DNA from: JBFWVR01 sp050246635 | GTDB lineage: Bacteria; Acidobacteriota; Vicinamibacteria; Vicinamibacterales; UBA2999 | Direction: 5' to 3' | Length of the DNA stretch: 64,000 bases | NCBI GenBank assembly: GCA_050246635.1 | Contig: JBFWVR010000003.1 | Location: 124,001-188,000 of the forward strand | Part shown: in pieces, positions 53,661-62,258 of the stretch | How positions within the stretch are numbered: the stretch's first letter is position 1 | How the letters are laid out: the number at the start of each line of letters is the position of its first letter | Program-made: the position numbers and the translations under genes | Notes under the pieces: generated by a model | What the model was told of the DNA's origin: nothing | The model's input: only the letters and a program-made list of their open reading frames with translations | Databases searched by the model: none

Positions 53661-54731
53661 CTAGTCCAGGGCTCCCGGGGCCGGCCGGCCCGGGCGCGGA
53701 TCGAACTCGTAGCAGCCCGGCGTCACCAGCAGGCGGCCGGTCGCGGTGAACGACAGCGACGTGGGCATCACCATGCCGGCGCCGCGGAACTGCACCGTAC
53801 GAATCTTGTCGCCCCGTGCGTCGAACACGTAGGTGAAGGGACTGTTGAAGGACACCCAGAGCTCTCCCGACGGGCTGACCGCCGCGGCGAGCACGGTCGG
53901 CACGACCAGCGGGATCTCGTCGCCGTCGAGCGTGCGGCGTGGCCAGACGTCCGGCAGGGCGGCGACGAGGGGGTCGAGCTCGCGGCCCTGCATGAGGCGC
54001 TCGAAGACGAGGCGCCCCTCCTGGTCGTACTTGCGGAAGACCGGCGGGCCGGTCATGAAGACGAAGTAGTAGCCGCCCGCGGGATCGACGAGTGGCATGC
54101 CGGCGTTCAGGGCCAGGTGCAGTTGCCGGTCGGCCTCGTGTCCCGTGGCCCTCAGCCGCCCGATGGTGCGCACGGGCGTGCCGGCGAGGCCGTACACCGT
54201 GAAGAGGCCGCCGGTCTCGGGCTGGTTGAGCAGCAGCCCGTCGCCGAGGAACGCCAGCGTGCCCACGCCGTCGAGGGCCTGGCCCCCGACGCTCACGCGT
54301 GGGGTCACCCGGCCGGGGAGCGCGAACCCGCCGAGACGTTCGCCGGCGGGCGAGAAGACCTGGATCCGCTCGCGGCGGTTCGGGGCGTCGGCGAGCACGA
54401 ACGTGCCGTCCGGCGCGACGTCGAACGCGCTCGGCTCGAGCACGCGGCCCTGCTCGCCGCCAATCTCCACGAGCTTGCGGGCGGGACCACCGGCGCGGTC
54501 CGCGCGCCACACGGTGTGGCCCCGGCGGTCGAACACGAAGTACGCGCCGTTGTCGGCCCGCTGGAAGCCGCGCGGCTCGCGGACCAGGCCGACGATGTCG
54601 GGGGAGAGGCCGCCGGTCGCACGGAGGACCTCGATGTCGCCCGGAGAACGCAAAACGGCGGCCTGGTTGCCCAGGACCGCCGTTGCGAAACAGACGACGA
54701 GACTTGCGAGGACGAGGCTAGTACTTCGCAA
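53661..54731 (-). CDS. Exported beta-propeller (NHL-like) protein
   Basis: 356 residues. Signal peptide (LVLASLVVCFATAVLG) then repeating beta-propeller blades: FDVAPDGTFVLADAPNRRERIQVFSPAGERL and AVSPSGELWVSFNSPFTYVFDARGDKIRTV. No enzyme motif. The only start compatible with the signal is a TTG at 54731, 14 bases inside the E1 coding end, so it is probably translated by coupling. Confidence 0.75.
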   Translation of the reverse strand: MRSTSLVLASLVVCFATAVLGNQAAVLRSPGDIEVLRATGGLSPDIVGLVREPRGFQRADNGAYFVFDRRGHTVWRADRAGGPARKLVEIGGEQGRVLEPSAFDVAPDGTFVLADAPNRRERIQVFSPAGERLGGFALPGRVTPRVSVGGQALDGVGTLAFLGDGLLLNQPETGGLFTVYGLAGTPVRTIGRLRATGHEADRQLHLALNAGMPLVDPAGGYYFVFMTGPPVFRKYDQEGRLVFERLMQGRELDPLVAALPDVWPRRTLDGDEIPLVVPTVLAAAVSPSGELWVSFNSPFTYVFDARGDKIRTVQFRGAGMVMPTSLSFTATGRLLVTPGCYEFDPRPGRPAPGALD

Positions 54732-56841
54732 GATCCCGGACGGCCTGGAGCACGTCCGCCGACTGCGGCAGGATGACCTCCTCGAGGTCGGGGCAGTAGG
54801 CGACCGGGCAGTCCATGGCGGTGACGCGCTTGATCGGCGCGTCGAGGTAGTCGAAGAGCTCGTCGCTGATCCGGGCCGCGATCTCGGCGCCGAAGCCGCA
54901 GGTGAGCTGGTCCTCGTGGGCGATGATCACGCGGCTCGTCTTCTTGACGAGCTCGGCGATGCCGTCCCAGTCGTAGGGGATGATGGTGCGCAGGTCGAAG
55001 ACGGCGACGGAGATGCCGTCCTTCTCGGCCTGCTGCGCGGCGAGCAGCGAGCGCTGGACGAGCGCGCCCCAGGTGAGGATGACCATGTCGGTGCCCTCAC
55101 GGCGGAGCGATCCCTTGCCGAACGGGATCATGAAGTCGCTGCCCGGGTAGACGCCCTTGTTGTACGTCTGGCGGTACAGGTGCTTGTGCTCGAGGTACAT
55201 CACCGGGTCGTCGCAGCGGATCGACGTCCGGAGCAGGCCGGCCGCGTCGACCGCGTTCGACGGGAACACGATGCGGATGCCGGGACAGTGGGCGAAGATG
55301 CTGACGCCCGACTGGCTGTGGTACGGCGCGCCGCCGCGCAGGTAGCCGCCGATCGGCACCCGCACGACCATCGGGCACGAGAAGTTGTTGGCCGAGCGGT
55401 AGCGCAGCATCGCCATCTCGTCGCGCAGCTGCATCATCGCGGGCCAGATGTAGTCGAAGAACTGGATCTCGACGACGGGCTTGATGCCGCGGGTGGCCAT
55501 GCCGACGGCGCGGCCGATGATGTTGGCCTCGGCGAGCGGCGAGTTGAAGACGCGCTCGCCGCCATAGGCGGCCTGGAGGCCGTGCGTGACCTTGAACACG
55601 CCGCCCTTACCCGGCACGTTGCCGAGCGCGGTGGCGCGGCTCGCGTCCGCCACGTCCTCGCCGAAGACGACGATCTTCGGGTTGCGCGCCATCTCCTCCT
55701 TCATCGTCCGGTTGATGGCGGCGACCATCGTGTCGGGTTTGCCCTCGGTCTCGGCCGGGGTCTCGAAGGCCGAGGACGTCGGGTCGACGTCGGGCGAGAA
55801 GACATAGAGGCCGGCGGTCTCGGGGGCCGGTTTCGGCGCCTTGAGGGCCGCGTCGGTGGCCTCGGCAATCTCCTTGTCGACGTCGGCGGCGATCTGGTCG
55901 AGGTCGGCCTCGGTGGCGAGGCCCTCGGCGAGGAGGAACGCCCGCATCTTCGTCAGCGGGTCGCGCGTGGCCTCCTCCTCGCGCTCCTGCGGCGTCTTGT
56001 AGAGCCGCTCGTCGTCCGAGAGCGAGTGCGAGTAGGGGCGGATGACCTTGGCGTGCACGAGCGCCGGCTTGCGCTCGTTGCGGACCCAGGCGATGGCCTC
56101 GCGCAGCGCGCGGTAGCTCTCGAGGAAGTCGGTGCCGTCGCACCGGACGATGTGGAGGTTGGGGAACGACTCGACGAGCTTCGAGACGTCGCCACCGGCG
56201 GTCTGGACCTCGACGGGCACCGAGATGGCGTAGCCGTTGTCCTCGACCATGTAGAGCACGGGCACGTTGCGGGTGCAGGCCGTGTTCAGCGACTCCCAGA
56301 ACTCGCCCTCGGACGTCGCGCCGTCACCAATCGACATGTAGGTGACTTCGTCGTCCTTCGCCCGGTCCTCGCGATCGGCGATCCCGGTGACGCGCTGGTA
56401 GATCTGGCCGGCCTCGCCGCAGCCGACGGCCTGGAGGCACTGCGTGCCGGTGGGGCTGCCCTGCGACGGCATGTTGAGGGCCTTGTGGCCCCAGTGCGAC
56501 GGCATCTGGCGGCCACCCGAGTTCGGGTCGTCCGCCGCGCCGACCGCCGACATGAGCATCTCGAGCGGCGTCATGCCGAGCGCCAGGCACAGCGCGCGGT
56601 CGCGGTAGTAGGGGTGGAACCAGTCGTAGCCGGGGCGCAACTGCATGCCCGCGGCGGTGAGGACGGCTTCGTGGCCGGCGCCGCTGATCTGGAAGAAGAT
56701 CAGGCTCTGGTTCTTGAGCTGGATCTCCTTGTCGTCGAGCCGGCGCGACAGCAGCATCGTCCGGTACGCCCGGTGCAGGTCTTCGCGCGACAGGCCCTCG
56801 TGGGCCTGGCCGCTCGGCGTGGCGAGCGTCGATCCCTTCAT
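54718..56841 (-). CDS. Fused alpha-beta E1 component of a 2-oxoacid dehydrogenase
   Basis: 707-residue thiamine-diphosphate enzyme with the alpha and beta chains of branched-chain or pyruvate dehydrogenase E1 fused. Alpha part (about 20-330) has the ThDP motif from IGDGATSEG through EDN. Beta part (from about 375) has VVFGEDVADASRATALGNVPGKGGVF and the VRVPIGGYLRGG helices. Substrate (branched-chain 2-oxoacid or pyruvate) cannot be fixed. No E2 or E3 gene lies nearby. GGAAGG Shine-Dalgarno; TATAAT at 56883-56888 gives a leader of about 35 bases. Confidence 0.92.
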   Translation of the reverse strand: MKGSTLATPSGQAHEGLSREDLHRAYRTMLLSRRLDDKEIQLKNQSLIFFQISGAGHEAVLTAAGMQLRPGYDWFHPYYRDRALCLALGMTPLEMLMSAVGAADDPNSGGRQMPSHWGHKALNMPSQGSPTGTQCLQAVGCGEAGQIYQRVTGIADREDRAKDDEVTYMSIGDGATSEGEFWESLNTACTRNVPVLYMVEDNGYAISVPVEVQTAGGDVSKLVESFPNLHIVRCDGTDFLESYRALREAIAWVRNERKPALVHAKVIRPYSHSLSDDERLYKTPQEREEEATRDPLTKMRAFLLAEGLATEADLDQIAADVDKEIAEATDAALKAPKPAPETAGLYVFSPDVDPTSSAFETPAETEGKPDTMVAAINRTMKEEMARNPKIVVFGEDVADASRATALGNVPGKGGVFKVTHGLQAAYGGERVFNSPLAEANIIGRAVGMATRGIKPVVEIQFFDYIWPAMMQLRDEMAMLRYRSANNFSCPMVVRVPIGGYLRGGAPYHSQSGVSIFAHCPGIRIVFPSNAVDAAGLLRTSIRCDDPVMYLEHKHLYRQTYNKGVYPGSDFMIPFGKGSLRREGTDMVILTWGALVQRSLLAAQQAEKDGISVAVFDLRTIIPYDWDGIAELVKKTSRVIIAHEDQLTCGFGAEIAARISDELFDYLDAPIKRVTAMDCPVAYCPDLEEVILPQSADVLQAVRDLAKY

Positions 56842-56882
56842 ATGAGTCGAGTCCTTCCGGGAATTATGATGGCGAACGGTGG

Positions 56883-56911
56883 ATTATACCATCCGACGCC
56901 GGTGATATAAT
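56883..56911. promoter_or_regulatory. Divergent promoters with inverted TATAAT boxes
   Basis: TATAAT on the minus strand at 56883-56888 (for the E1 fusion) and on the plus strand at 56906-56911 (for the cupin gene), separated by 17 bases. Each box falls where the -35 of the other promoter would be, so the two promoters probably compete. Confidence 0.6.
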
Positions 56912-56990
56912 CCGCGCCAAGTCGCGCTGCGGCCTCGAGTTACGGGCCGCAACCCATGTCCCGCGCGACCGGAGACGAGAAGCCACACGC

Positions 56991-57371
56991 ATGGAACAGC
57001 GACCTGTCCGCCTCCACCGCTGGGATGAAATCGCGCTCGAGAAGGTCACCGAGATGATCTCACGGAAGATTGTCACGGGCGAGCGCGAGATGCTCGCGCA
57101 GATCTACCTCAAGCGTGGGGCCCTCGTCCCGATGCACAAGCACGAGAGCGAGCAGCTCACCTACGTCCTGCAGGGCGCGCTGAAGTTCCTCATCAACGGC
57201 GAGGAGATCACCGTGCGCGAGGGCGAGGTGCTGCACATCCCCTCGTGGGTGCCCCACCAGGCCGAGGCCCTCGAGGACACCTTCGAGGTGGACATCTTCA
57301 GCCCGATCCGCCAGGACTGGCTCGACGGGACCGACGCCTACTTCCACGAGCAGATCAAGGTCGAGGGTTAG
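56991..57371 (+). CDS. Small cupin-domain protein
   Basis: 126-residue single cupin. Motif 1 is GALVPMHKHESEQLTYVLQG with metal ligands His49, His51 and a Glu; motif 2 contains HIPSWVPHQAE. Cupins of this size are often metal-binding isomerases or dioxygenases; the function is unassigned. Divergent from the E1 gene with an 80-base leader. lemA follows after 47 bases. Confidence 0.85.
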   Translation: MEQRPVRLHRWDEIALEKVTEMISRKIVTGEREMLAQIYLKRGALVPMHKHESEQLTYVLQGALKFLINGEEITVREGEVLHIPSWVPHQAEALEDTFEVDIFSPIRQDWLDGTDAYFHEQIKVEG

Positions 57372-57418
57372 GCGGCCGCGCTGGCCGCCCGCAGCCCGTC
57401 GGCACGAGGAGCGCCCCG

Positions 57419-57982
57419 ATGTCCGTGATCCTCACGATCGTCGTCCTGGGCGGCCTGCTGCTGTGGGCCGCCGGCGCCTACAACCGGCTGGTCACCCTCC
57501 GGAACCAGGCCACCAACGGCTGGAAGCAGATCGACGTCCAGTTGAAGCGCCGGCACGATCTCATCCCGAACCTCGTCAACACGGTGAAGGGCGCGATGGA
57601 GTTCGAGCGGGGCACGCTCGAGGCCGTCATCAGCGCCAGGAACGCCGCGACGACCGCGCAGGGCCCCGCCGACGCCGCGCAGAAGGAGGGCGTGCTGTCG
57701 CAGGCGCTGGGCCGCCTCTTCGCGCTGGCCGAGAGTTATCCCCAGCTCACCGCCAACGAGAACGTGCGGGCGCTCCAGGAGGAGCTGGCCGCGACCGAGA
57801 ACAAGATCGGCTTCGCGCGCCAGTTCTACAACGACATCGCGACGAAGTACAACACCGCGACCCAGGTCATCCCGACCAACATCATCGCGGGGTTCGCCGG
57901 GTTCGCGCCGAAGGAGCTGTTCGAGATCACCAACGCGGCCGAGCGTGAGGTGCCGGCCGTGGACCTCTCGATGAAGCAGTGA
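57419..57982 (+). CDS. lemA: LemA family protein
   Basis: 187 residues. One N-terminal membrane helix (2-18) then a helical bundle with the family signature YNRLVTLRNQATNGWKQIDVQLKRRHDLIPNLVNTVKG and the C-terminal YNTATQVIPTNIIAGFAGF. LemA proteins are membrane-anchored and usually lie next to HtpX/M48 or TPM-domain genes, as here. Its role is not settled. Overlaps the protease gene by 4 bases. Confidence 0.93.
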   Translation: MSVILTIVVLGGLLLWAAGAYNRLVTLRNQATNGWKQIDVQLKRRHDLIPNLVNTVKGAMEFERGTLEAVISARNAATTAQGPADAAQKEGVLSQALGRLFALAESYPQLTANENVRALQEELAATENKIGFARQFYNDIATKYNTATQVIPTNIIAGFAGFAPKELFEITNAAEREVPAVDLSMKQ

Positions 57983-58968
57983 ACCTCTACGAGCAGCAGG
58001 CGCGCAACCGCCGCCAGACCGTGCTGGTGATGGGGGTGTTCGTCGCGTTCCTGCTCGTGCTGGGCCTCGGGTTCGACGCGGCCTACCTGGCCTCGCCGGC
58101 CGGCGGCGCCTTCCTGCCCATCGGCACGCTCGTCGCCATCACCTACGGCACGGGATCGGCCTTCTATTCCTACCGGCGCGGCGATCGTGCCGTCCTCGGA
58201 TCGACCGGCGCGATCCCCCTCGAGCAGGCGATTGCCGGGGCACCGGACGAGCCCACCCGGCTCGCCCTCCGGCAGTACCAGAACGTCGTCGAGGAGATGG
58301 CCATTGCGGCGGGCCTGCCGCGGCCGGCGGCCTACGTCGTGCCCGACCCGGACCCCAACGCGTTCGCGACCGGGCGGGACCCCGGGCACGCGTCGATTGC
58401 CGTGACCGAGGGGCTCCTGCGCCGGCTCGATCGCGACGAGCTGCAGGGCGTTGTCGCCCACGAGATGTCGCACATCCGCAACTACGACATCCGGCTGATG
58501 ACGATTGTGGCGGCGCTGGTCGGCGCGATTGCGCTGCTGGCCGACTGGGCGGCGCGCGGCATGCGGTACGGCGCCTTCGGCGGGCGCCGCAGCCGGGGTC
58601 GCGAAGGCGGCGGGGGACCGGCGGCCATCCTGCTGATCGCGGTCTGGCTGGTCGCCGTGCTGCTGGCTCCGGTGGTCGCGCGGCTGCTCGCGATGATGGT
58701 CTCGCGGCGGCGGGAGTTCCTGGCGGACGCGACCGGCGCGGAGCTGACCCGCAACCCGCTGGCGCTGGCGTCGGCGCTCCGCAAGGTCGACGCCGAGGCC
58801 GCGCCGACGAAGGCGGTGAAGCGTGGCAGCGCGCATCTCTGCATCGCCGACCCGCTCGGCCGCCGCATCAACGCGAGCCGCGGCCGCCTGGCGAACCTGT
58901 TCGCGTCGCACCCGCCGATGGTCGACCGGATTGCGGCACTCCAGGCGATGGCCTACGAGCACACGTAG
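57979..58968 (+). CDS. HtpX-like M48 membrane metalloprotease
   Basis: 329-residue inner-membrane zinc protease. Two N-terminal helices (about 14-34 and 45-65), then HEMSH at 161-165 with further Glu/Asp in RRREFLADATG, and two more helices between. HPPMVDRIAAL closes the domain. It probably degrades or regulates membrane proteins together with LemA. GTG start overlaps lemA by 4 bases. Converges on the rhomboid gene. Confidence 0.9.
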   Translation: MNLYEQQARNRRQTVLVMGVFVAFLLVLGLGFDAAYLASPAGGAFLPIGTLVAITYGTGSAFYSYRRGDRAVLGSTGAIPLEQAIAGAPDEPTRLALRQYQNVVEEMAIAAGLPRPAAYVVPDPDPNAFATGRDPGHASIAVTEGLLRRLDRDELQGVVAHEMSHIRNYDIRLMTIVAALVGAIALLADWAARGMRYGAFGGRRSRGREGGGGPAAILLIAVWLVAVLLAPVVARLLAMMVSRRREFLADATGAELTRNPLALASALRKVDAEAAPTKAVKRGSAHLCIADPLGRRINASRGRLANLFASHPPMVDRIAALQAMAYEHT

Positions 58969-58996
58969 CGTCGAGACGTCGCGCGCTTCCCTTCGA

Positions 58997-59767
58997 TCAA
59001 TGAATATGCTTCTTCCAGTCGCTCTTCCACTCGTCGTCGCCACCCCGGCGCCCGCCGGAGTAGACGTCGAACCGGCTGCGTGAGCGCTGCATCTTCCACC
59101 GGAGCCAGCGGTACTTGAGCTCGTCGAGCGGCCGCGCCCGCAGGCCCTTCAGGTAGAAGTAGCCCACGACGAGCCCACCGAGGTGGGTCCAGTGGGCCGT
59201 GCCCCCGCCCCCGCTGCCGATGGAGGAGAAGAAGGCAATGGCGCCCATGATCATCACGAAGTACTTCGCCGGGATCGGGAACACGAAGTAGACGTAGATC
59301 GGGCGGTCGGGGAAGTAGAGGCCGTAGGCGAGCAGGATGCCGTAGATCGCGCCGGACGCGCCGATGGTGGCCGTGTAGTAGATGGTGTCGGCGAAGGGCA
59401 GCGGGCTGAGTGCCCACGCGATCGTCACCAGCGCGGCCCCGATGCCGGTCACGAAGTAGTACTTCGTGAAGAACCGCGTGCCCCACGTGCGCTCGAGATC
59501 GCTCCCGAACATCCAGAGCGCGAGCATGTTGAAGAGGATGTGCGTGATCCCCCCGTGGAGGAACATGTAGGTCACCGGCTGCCAGATCGCCAGCTCCTGC
59601 ACCACCATCGCGGGAACCAGCCCGAGCCGCAGGACCATCGCCGGCACGATCCCCGTCAGCAGGAACATGCCCACGTTGACGAGGACCAGCATCTTGATCG
59701 CCGGCGTCAACGGCCCGGGACCGAAGGAATACGTCGCGCCGGAATAGTTGGGGTAGCGGCCCGCCAT
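58997..59767 (-). CDS. Rhomboid-family intramembrane serine protease
   Basis: 256 residues with six hydrophobic segments. HGGITHILFN (71-80) is the oxyanion loop-helix, Ser138 in GASGAIYG is the nucleophile and His195 in AHWTHLGG is the base. A basic, Ser/Arg-rich cytoplasmic tail follows. Cleaves single-span membrane proteins; substrate unknown. TAGGAT (59774-59779, minus strand) lies 6 bases before the ATG, predicting a leaderless mRNA. Confidence 0.93.
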   Translation of the reverse strand: MAGRYPNYSGATYSFGPGPLTPAIKMLVLVNVGMFLLTGIVPAMVLRLGLVPAMVVQELAIWQPVTYMFLHGGITHILFNMLALWMFGSDLERTWGTRFFTKYYFVTGIGAALVTIAWALSPLPFADTIYYTATIGASGAIYGILLAYGLYFPDRPIYVYFVFPIPAKYFVMIMGAIAFFSSIGSGGGGTAHWTHLGGLVVGYFYLKGLRARPLDELKYRWLRWKMQRSRSRFDVYSGGRRGGDDEWKSDWKKHIH

Positions 59768-59773
59768 TACGTC

Positions 59774-59779
59774 ATCCTA
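59774..59779 (-). promoter_or_regulatory. -10 box TAGGAT, predicted leaderless start
   Basis: TAGGAT on the minus strand, 6 bases before the rhomboid ATG. No Shine-Dalgarno. Confidence 0.4.
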
Positions 59780-59809
59780 CCGCAGGGCCCGCTTTCCGCT
59801 GGGAATGGA

Positions 59810-59921
59810 GAATCCAGAAGCCGGAATCCAGAAAGGAATTCGGAAATTTCGAATTGCGCGGCGCGCCTCGACGACACAGGGCGCGGGTGCCCTTCCTTTC
59901 TTGATTCCGGTTTCTGGATTC
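59810..59921. repeat. Inverted-repeat element with 29-base arms
   Basis: Arms 59810-59838 and 59893-59921 are complementary at 27 of 29 positions; each begins GAATCCAGAA(A/G)CCGGAATC on its own strand. Spacer 54 bases. Same family as 8138-8246. It lies between murJ and the rhomboid gene. Confidence 0.9.
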
Positions 59922-59956
59922 TGCATTCGCCAGCCGCGCCTCCGGCGCTGGCGGCG

Positions 59957-61549
59957 CTAGCGGCGTCCGCGGCGGAGGCGGCCGAGCACCAGGGCGCGGG
60001 CCTCGGCGAGCTCGCGCACGCCGAAGACGTGCGCGGCGACGGTGAGCACGCCGACGCCGGCCGCAATCGACACACCGACGCGGACCGCCTGGACCGGAAT
60101 CGATGCGCCAGGCAGCACGCCGTGCAGCCAGAGCTCCACGCCCCAGGCCGTCGCGGCCATCGGCAGCGCGGCCGCCGTGATCCGCAGGAGGCTGACCGCA
60201 ATGCGCCGCCCCTCGACGCCACCGAGCTCGGTGCGCAGCAGCGTCAGCTGCACGGCGGCGTTGACCAGCGCGGTCAGCGACGTGCCCAGCGCCAGGCCGC
60301 GATAGCCCATCACGCGCACGAGCGTGACGTTGAGCACGATGTTGAGGACCACCGACATCGCGCTGGCCGCCACGGGGATGCGGCTGCGGTGCAGCGCATA
60401 GAAGGTGGGCGTGACGATGCGCACGATCGAGTAGCCGACGAGGCCGAGCGCGTAGTAGCGCAACGCCGCCGCCGTGGCCGCCGTGTCCTCGGCGCCGAAG
60501 CTCCCGTGCTGGAAGATCAGCCCGATGATCGGCCCGCCGAGCACGATCAGGCCCAGCGTGGAGGGCACGTTCAGCGCGAGCATCAGGCCGATCGACGAGG
60601 CCACCGTGGACCGCACGCCGGCCCGGTCGTCCACCGCCACCAGCCGCGACACGGCCGGTGTCGCCGCCGTCGCAATCGAGACACCGAAGAGCCCGATCGG
60701 CAGGTACATCAGCCGGAACGCGTAGTCGAGCCATGACACCGCGCCGGTGCCCTCGCCGGTCGCGAGCAGCGTGTTGACGAAGACGTTGATCTGCGTGGCC
60801 GCGAGGCCGAAGGTACCCGGTCCCATCAACAGCAGCACGCGCCGCAGGCCCTCGTCCCGGAAGTCGAACCGGGGGCGAAAACGGAAACCCTCCTTCGCCA
60901 GCGGGGGCCACTGCAGCAGCAGTTGCCCGGCACCGCCGACGAGGGTGCTGATCGCGATGATCGTGATCGGCTGCACGCCGAGCTGCGGCGCGACGGGGAT
61001 GAGGGTCAGCGCCAGCACCACCGTCGCGACGTTGAACATCGCGGGCGAGAGGGCGGGGACGAAGAAGTAGCCCAGCGAGTTCAGCATCCCCATGCACGCC
61101 GCCGCCACCGCCACCAGCGTGAGGAACGGCAGCATCACCCGCGCGAGGAAGATCGTCAGCTCGAGTTTGCCAGGCACCGCCGCGAAGTCGCCGGCGTACA
61201 GCCGCACGAGCGGATCGGCGAAGACGATGCCGAGCGTCACCAGCACGCCCGTCACGAGCACGAGCGTGGTGATGACGGCATTGGCGAGGTTCCAGGCCCG
61301 CGGCTTGCCGTCCCGTTCGAGCGTCTTGGTGAACGTGGGGATGAACGCCGCGCTCATCGCACCTTCGGCGAAGAGATCGCGGACCAGGTTCGGGACGCGG
61401 AACGCCACGCGGAACGCGTCGTTGGCGTCACCCGCCCCGAAGTAGTAGGCCAGCACCTGGTCGCGGGCAACGCCGAGCACGCGGCTGGCCATCGTCGCCA
61501 GCCCGAACACCCCGGCGGAGCGGGCAAGGCGCGGTGCGGAATCGGACAT
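59957..61549 (-). CDS. murJ: Lipid II flippase MurJ
   Basis: 530-residue MurJ/MviN membrane flippase moving lipid II across the cytoplasmic membrane in peptidoglycan synthesis. About 14 hydrophobic segments. Family landmarks: ASRVLGVARDQVLAYYFGAGDANDAFRVAFRVPNLVRDLFAEGAMSAAFIPTF near the N-terminus, and RLMYLPIGLFGVSIATAATPAVSR in the middle. The ATG at 61549 was chosen because the conserved start follows directly. The 250 bases upstream (61550-61799) hold a small dyad at 61649-61676 and no gene. Confidence 0.95.
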   Translation of the reverse strand: MSDSAPRLARSAGVFGLATMASRVLGVARDQVLAYYFGAGDANDAFRVAFRVPNLVRDLFAEGAMSAAFIPTFTKTLERDGKPRAWNLANAVITTLVLVTGVLVTLGIVFADPLVRLYAGDFAAVPGKLELTIFLARVMLPFLTLVAVAAACMGMLNSLGYFFVPALSPAMFNVATVVLALTLIPVAPQLGVQPITIIAISTLVGGAGQLLLQWPPLAKEGFRFRPRFDFRDEGLRRVLLLMGPGTFGLAATQINVFVNTLLATGEGTGAVSWLDYAFRLMYLPIGLFGVSIATAATPAVSRLVAVDDRAGVRSTVASSIGLMLALNVPSTLGLIVLGGPIIGLIFQHGSFGAEDTAATAAALRYYALGLVGYSIVRIVTPTFYALHRSRIPVAASAMSVVLNIVLNVTLVRVMGYRGLALGTSLTALVNAAVQLTLLRTELGGVEGRRIAVSLLRITAAALPMAATAWGVELWLHGVLPGASIPVQAVRVGVSIAAGVGVLTVAAHVFGVRELAEARALVLGRLRRGRR

Positions 61550-61648
61550 GCGTGAGGGGACAGCGTAGCACGGCGGTTTCGCCGCACCGGGACGGGCGTT
61601 CGCGAACGGACACCTGGGGGCGGGAGTGTCCGCCTGCGTACAGAAAAG

Positions 61649-61676
61649 CGGGCTCCGGCCTGGCGGCGGGAGCCCG
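61649..61676. terminator. CGGGCTCC / GGAGCCCG dyad
   Basis: 8-base stem with a 12-base loop in the murJ-yqeY interval. Possibly a terminator for yqeY on the minus strand; no U-run. Confidence 0.35.
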
Positions 61677-61799
61677 AAGGAGGATGGTGAGAGGCTGACT
61701 AGGCCTTTCAAAAGCTATAGACGGCCGCCACTCGCGAAATGTTTGAGGGAAAAGCGTCACATGTTGTCACGGGCAGGGACGAGCTGCGCCGCGAGACGC

Positions 61800-62243
61800 T
61801 CAGCCGAGCCGCGCCCGCACGGCCTGGTTCACCGCCTTGCCGTCGACGCTCTTGCCGGCCAACGCGGCCATCGCGGCCTTCATCACCTTCCCCATGTCCT
61901 TCGGCCCGCTGGCGCCGGTGTCCGTCACTGCGGCGTCCACCGCCGCCGCGATGTCGGCCTCGGTGGCCGCCGGCGGGAGGTACGCCTCGAGGATCGTGAT
62001 CTCGGCGGCCTCCCTGGCGGCGAGATCCTCACGGCCGCCACGGGTGAACTGCTCGATCGCGTCACGGCGCTGTTTCACGAGCATGCCCACCACCTGCAGT
62101 TCCTCGGCCTCGTCAAGTGCGCGACCCTTCTCGACCTCACGGTTCGTCAGGGCGGTCTTCAGCATGCGCAGGGCGCCGAGGCGCACGGCCTCCCGCGCCT
62201 TCATCGCGGCGGCGATGTCGGTGGTCAGTTGCTGGGCGAGCAT
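61800..62243 (-). CDS. yqeY: GatB/YqeY domain protein
   Basis: 147-residue YqeY-like protein. It carries the typical start ITTDIAAAMKAREAVRLGALRMLKTALTNREVEKG-like pattern (here LTTDIAAAMKARE onward), EAYLPP in the middle and the KDMGKVMKAAMAAL C-terminal helix. Related to the tail of GatB; proposed to act on tRNA or aminoacyl-tRNA but unproven. AAGGAC Shine-Dalgarno. Confidence 0.93.
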   Translation of the reverse strand: MLAQQLTTDIAAAMKAREAVRLGALRMLKTALTNREVEKGRALDEAEELQVVGMLVKQRRDAIEQFTRGGREDLAAREAAEITILEAYLPPAATEADIAAAVDAAVTDTGASGPKDMGKVMKAAMAALAGKSVDGKAVNQAVRARLG

Positions 62244-62258
62244 GATGTGGTCCTTTGT

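Noticed and set aside
54097..56910. Plus-strand open frame of 937 codons opposite the E1 fusion
   Set aside because: Antisense shadow; the minus strand encodes a complete ThDP enzyme with conserved motifs.
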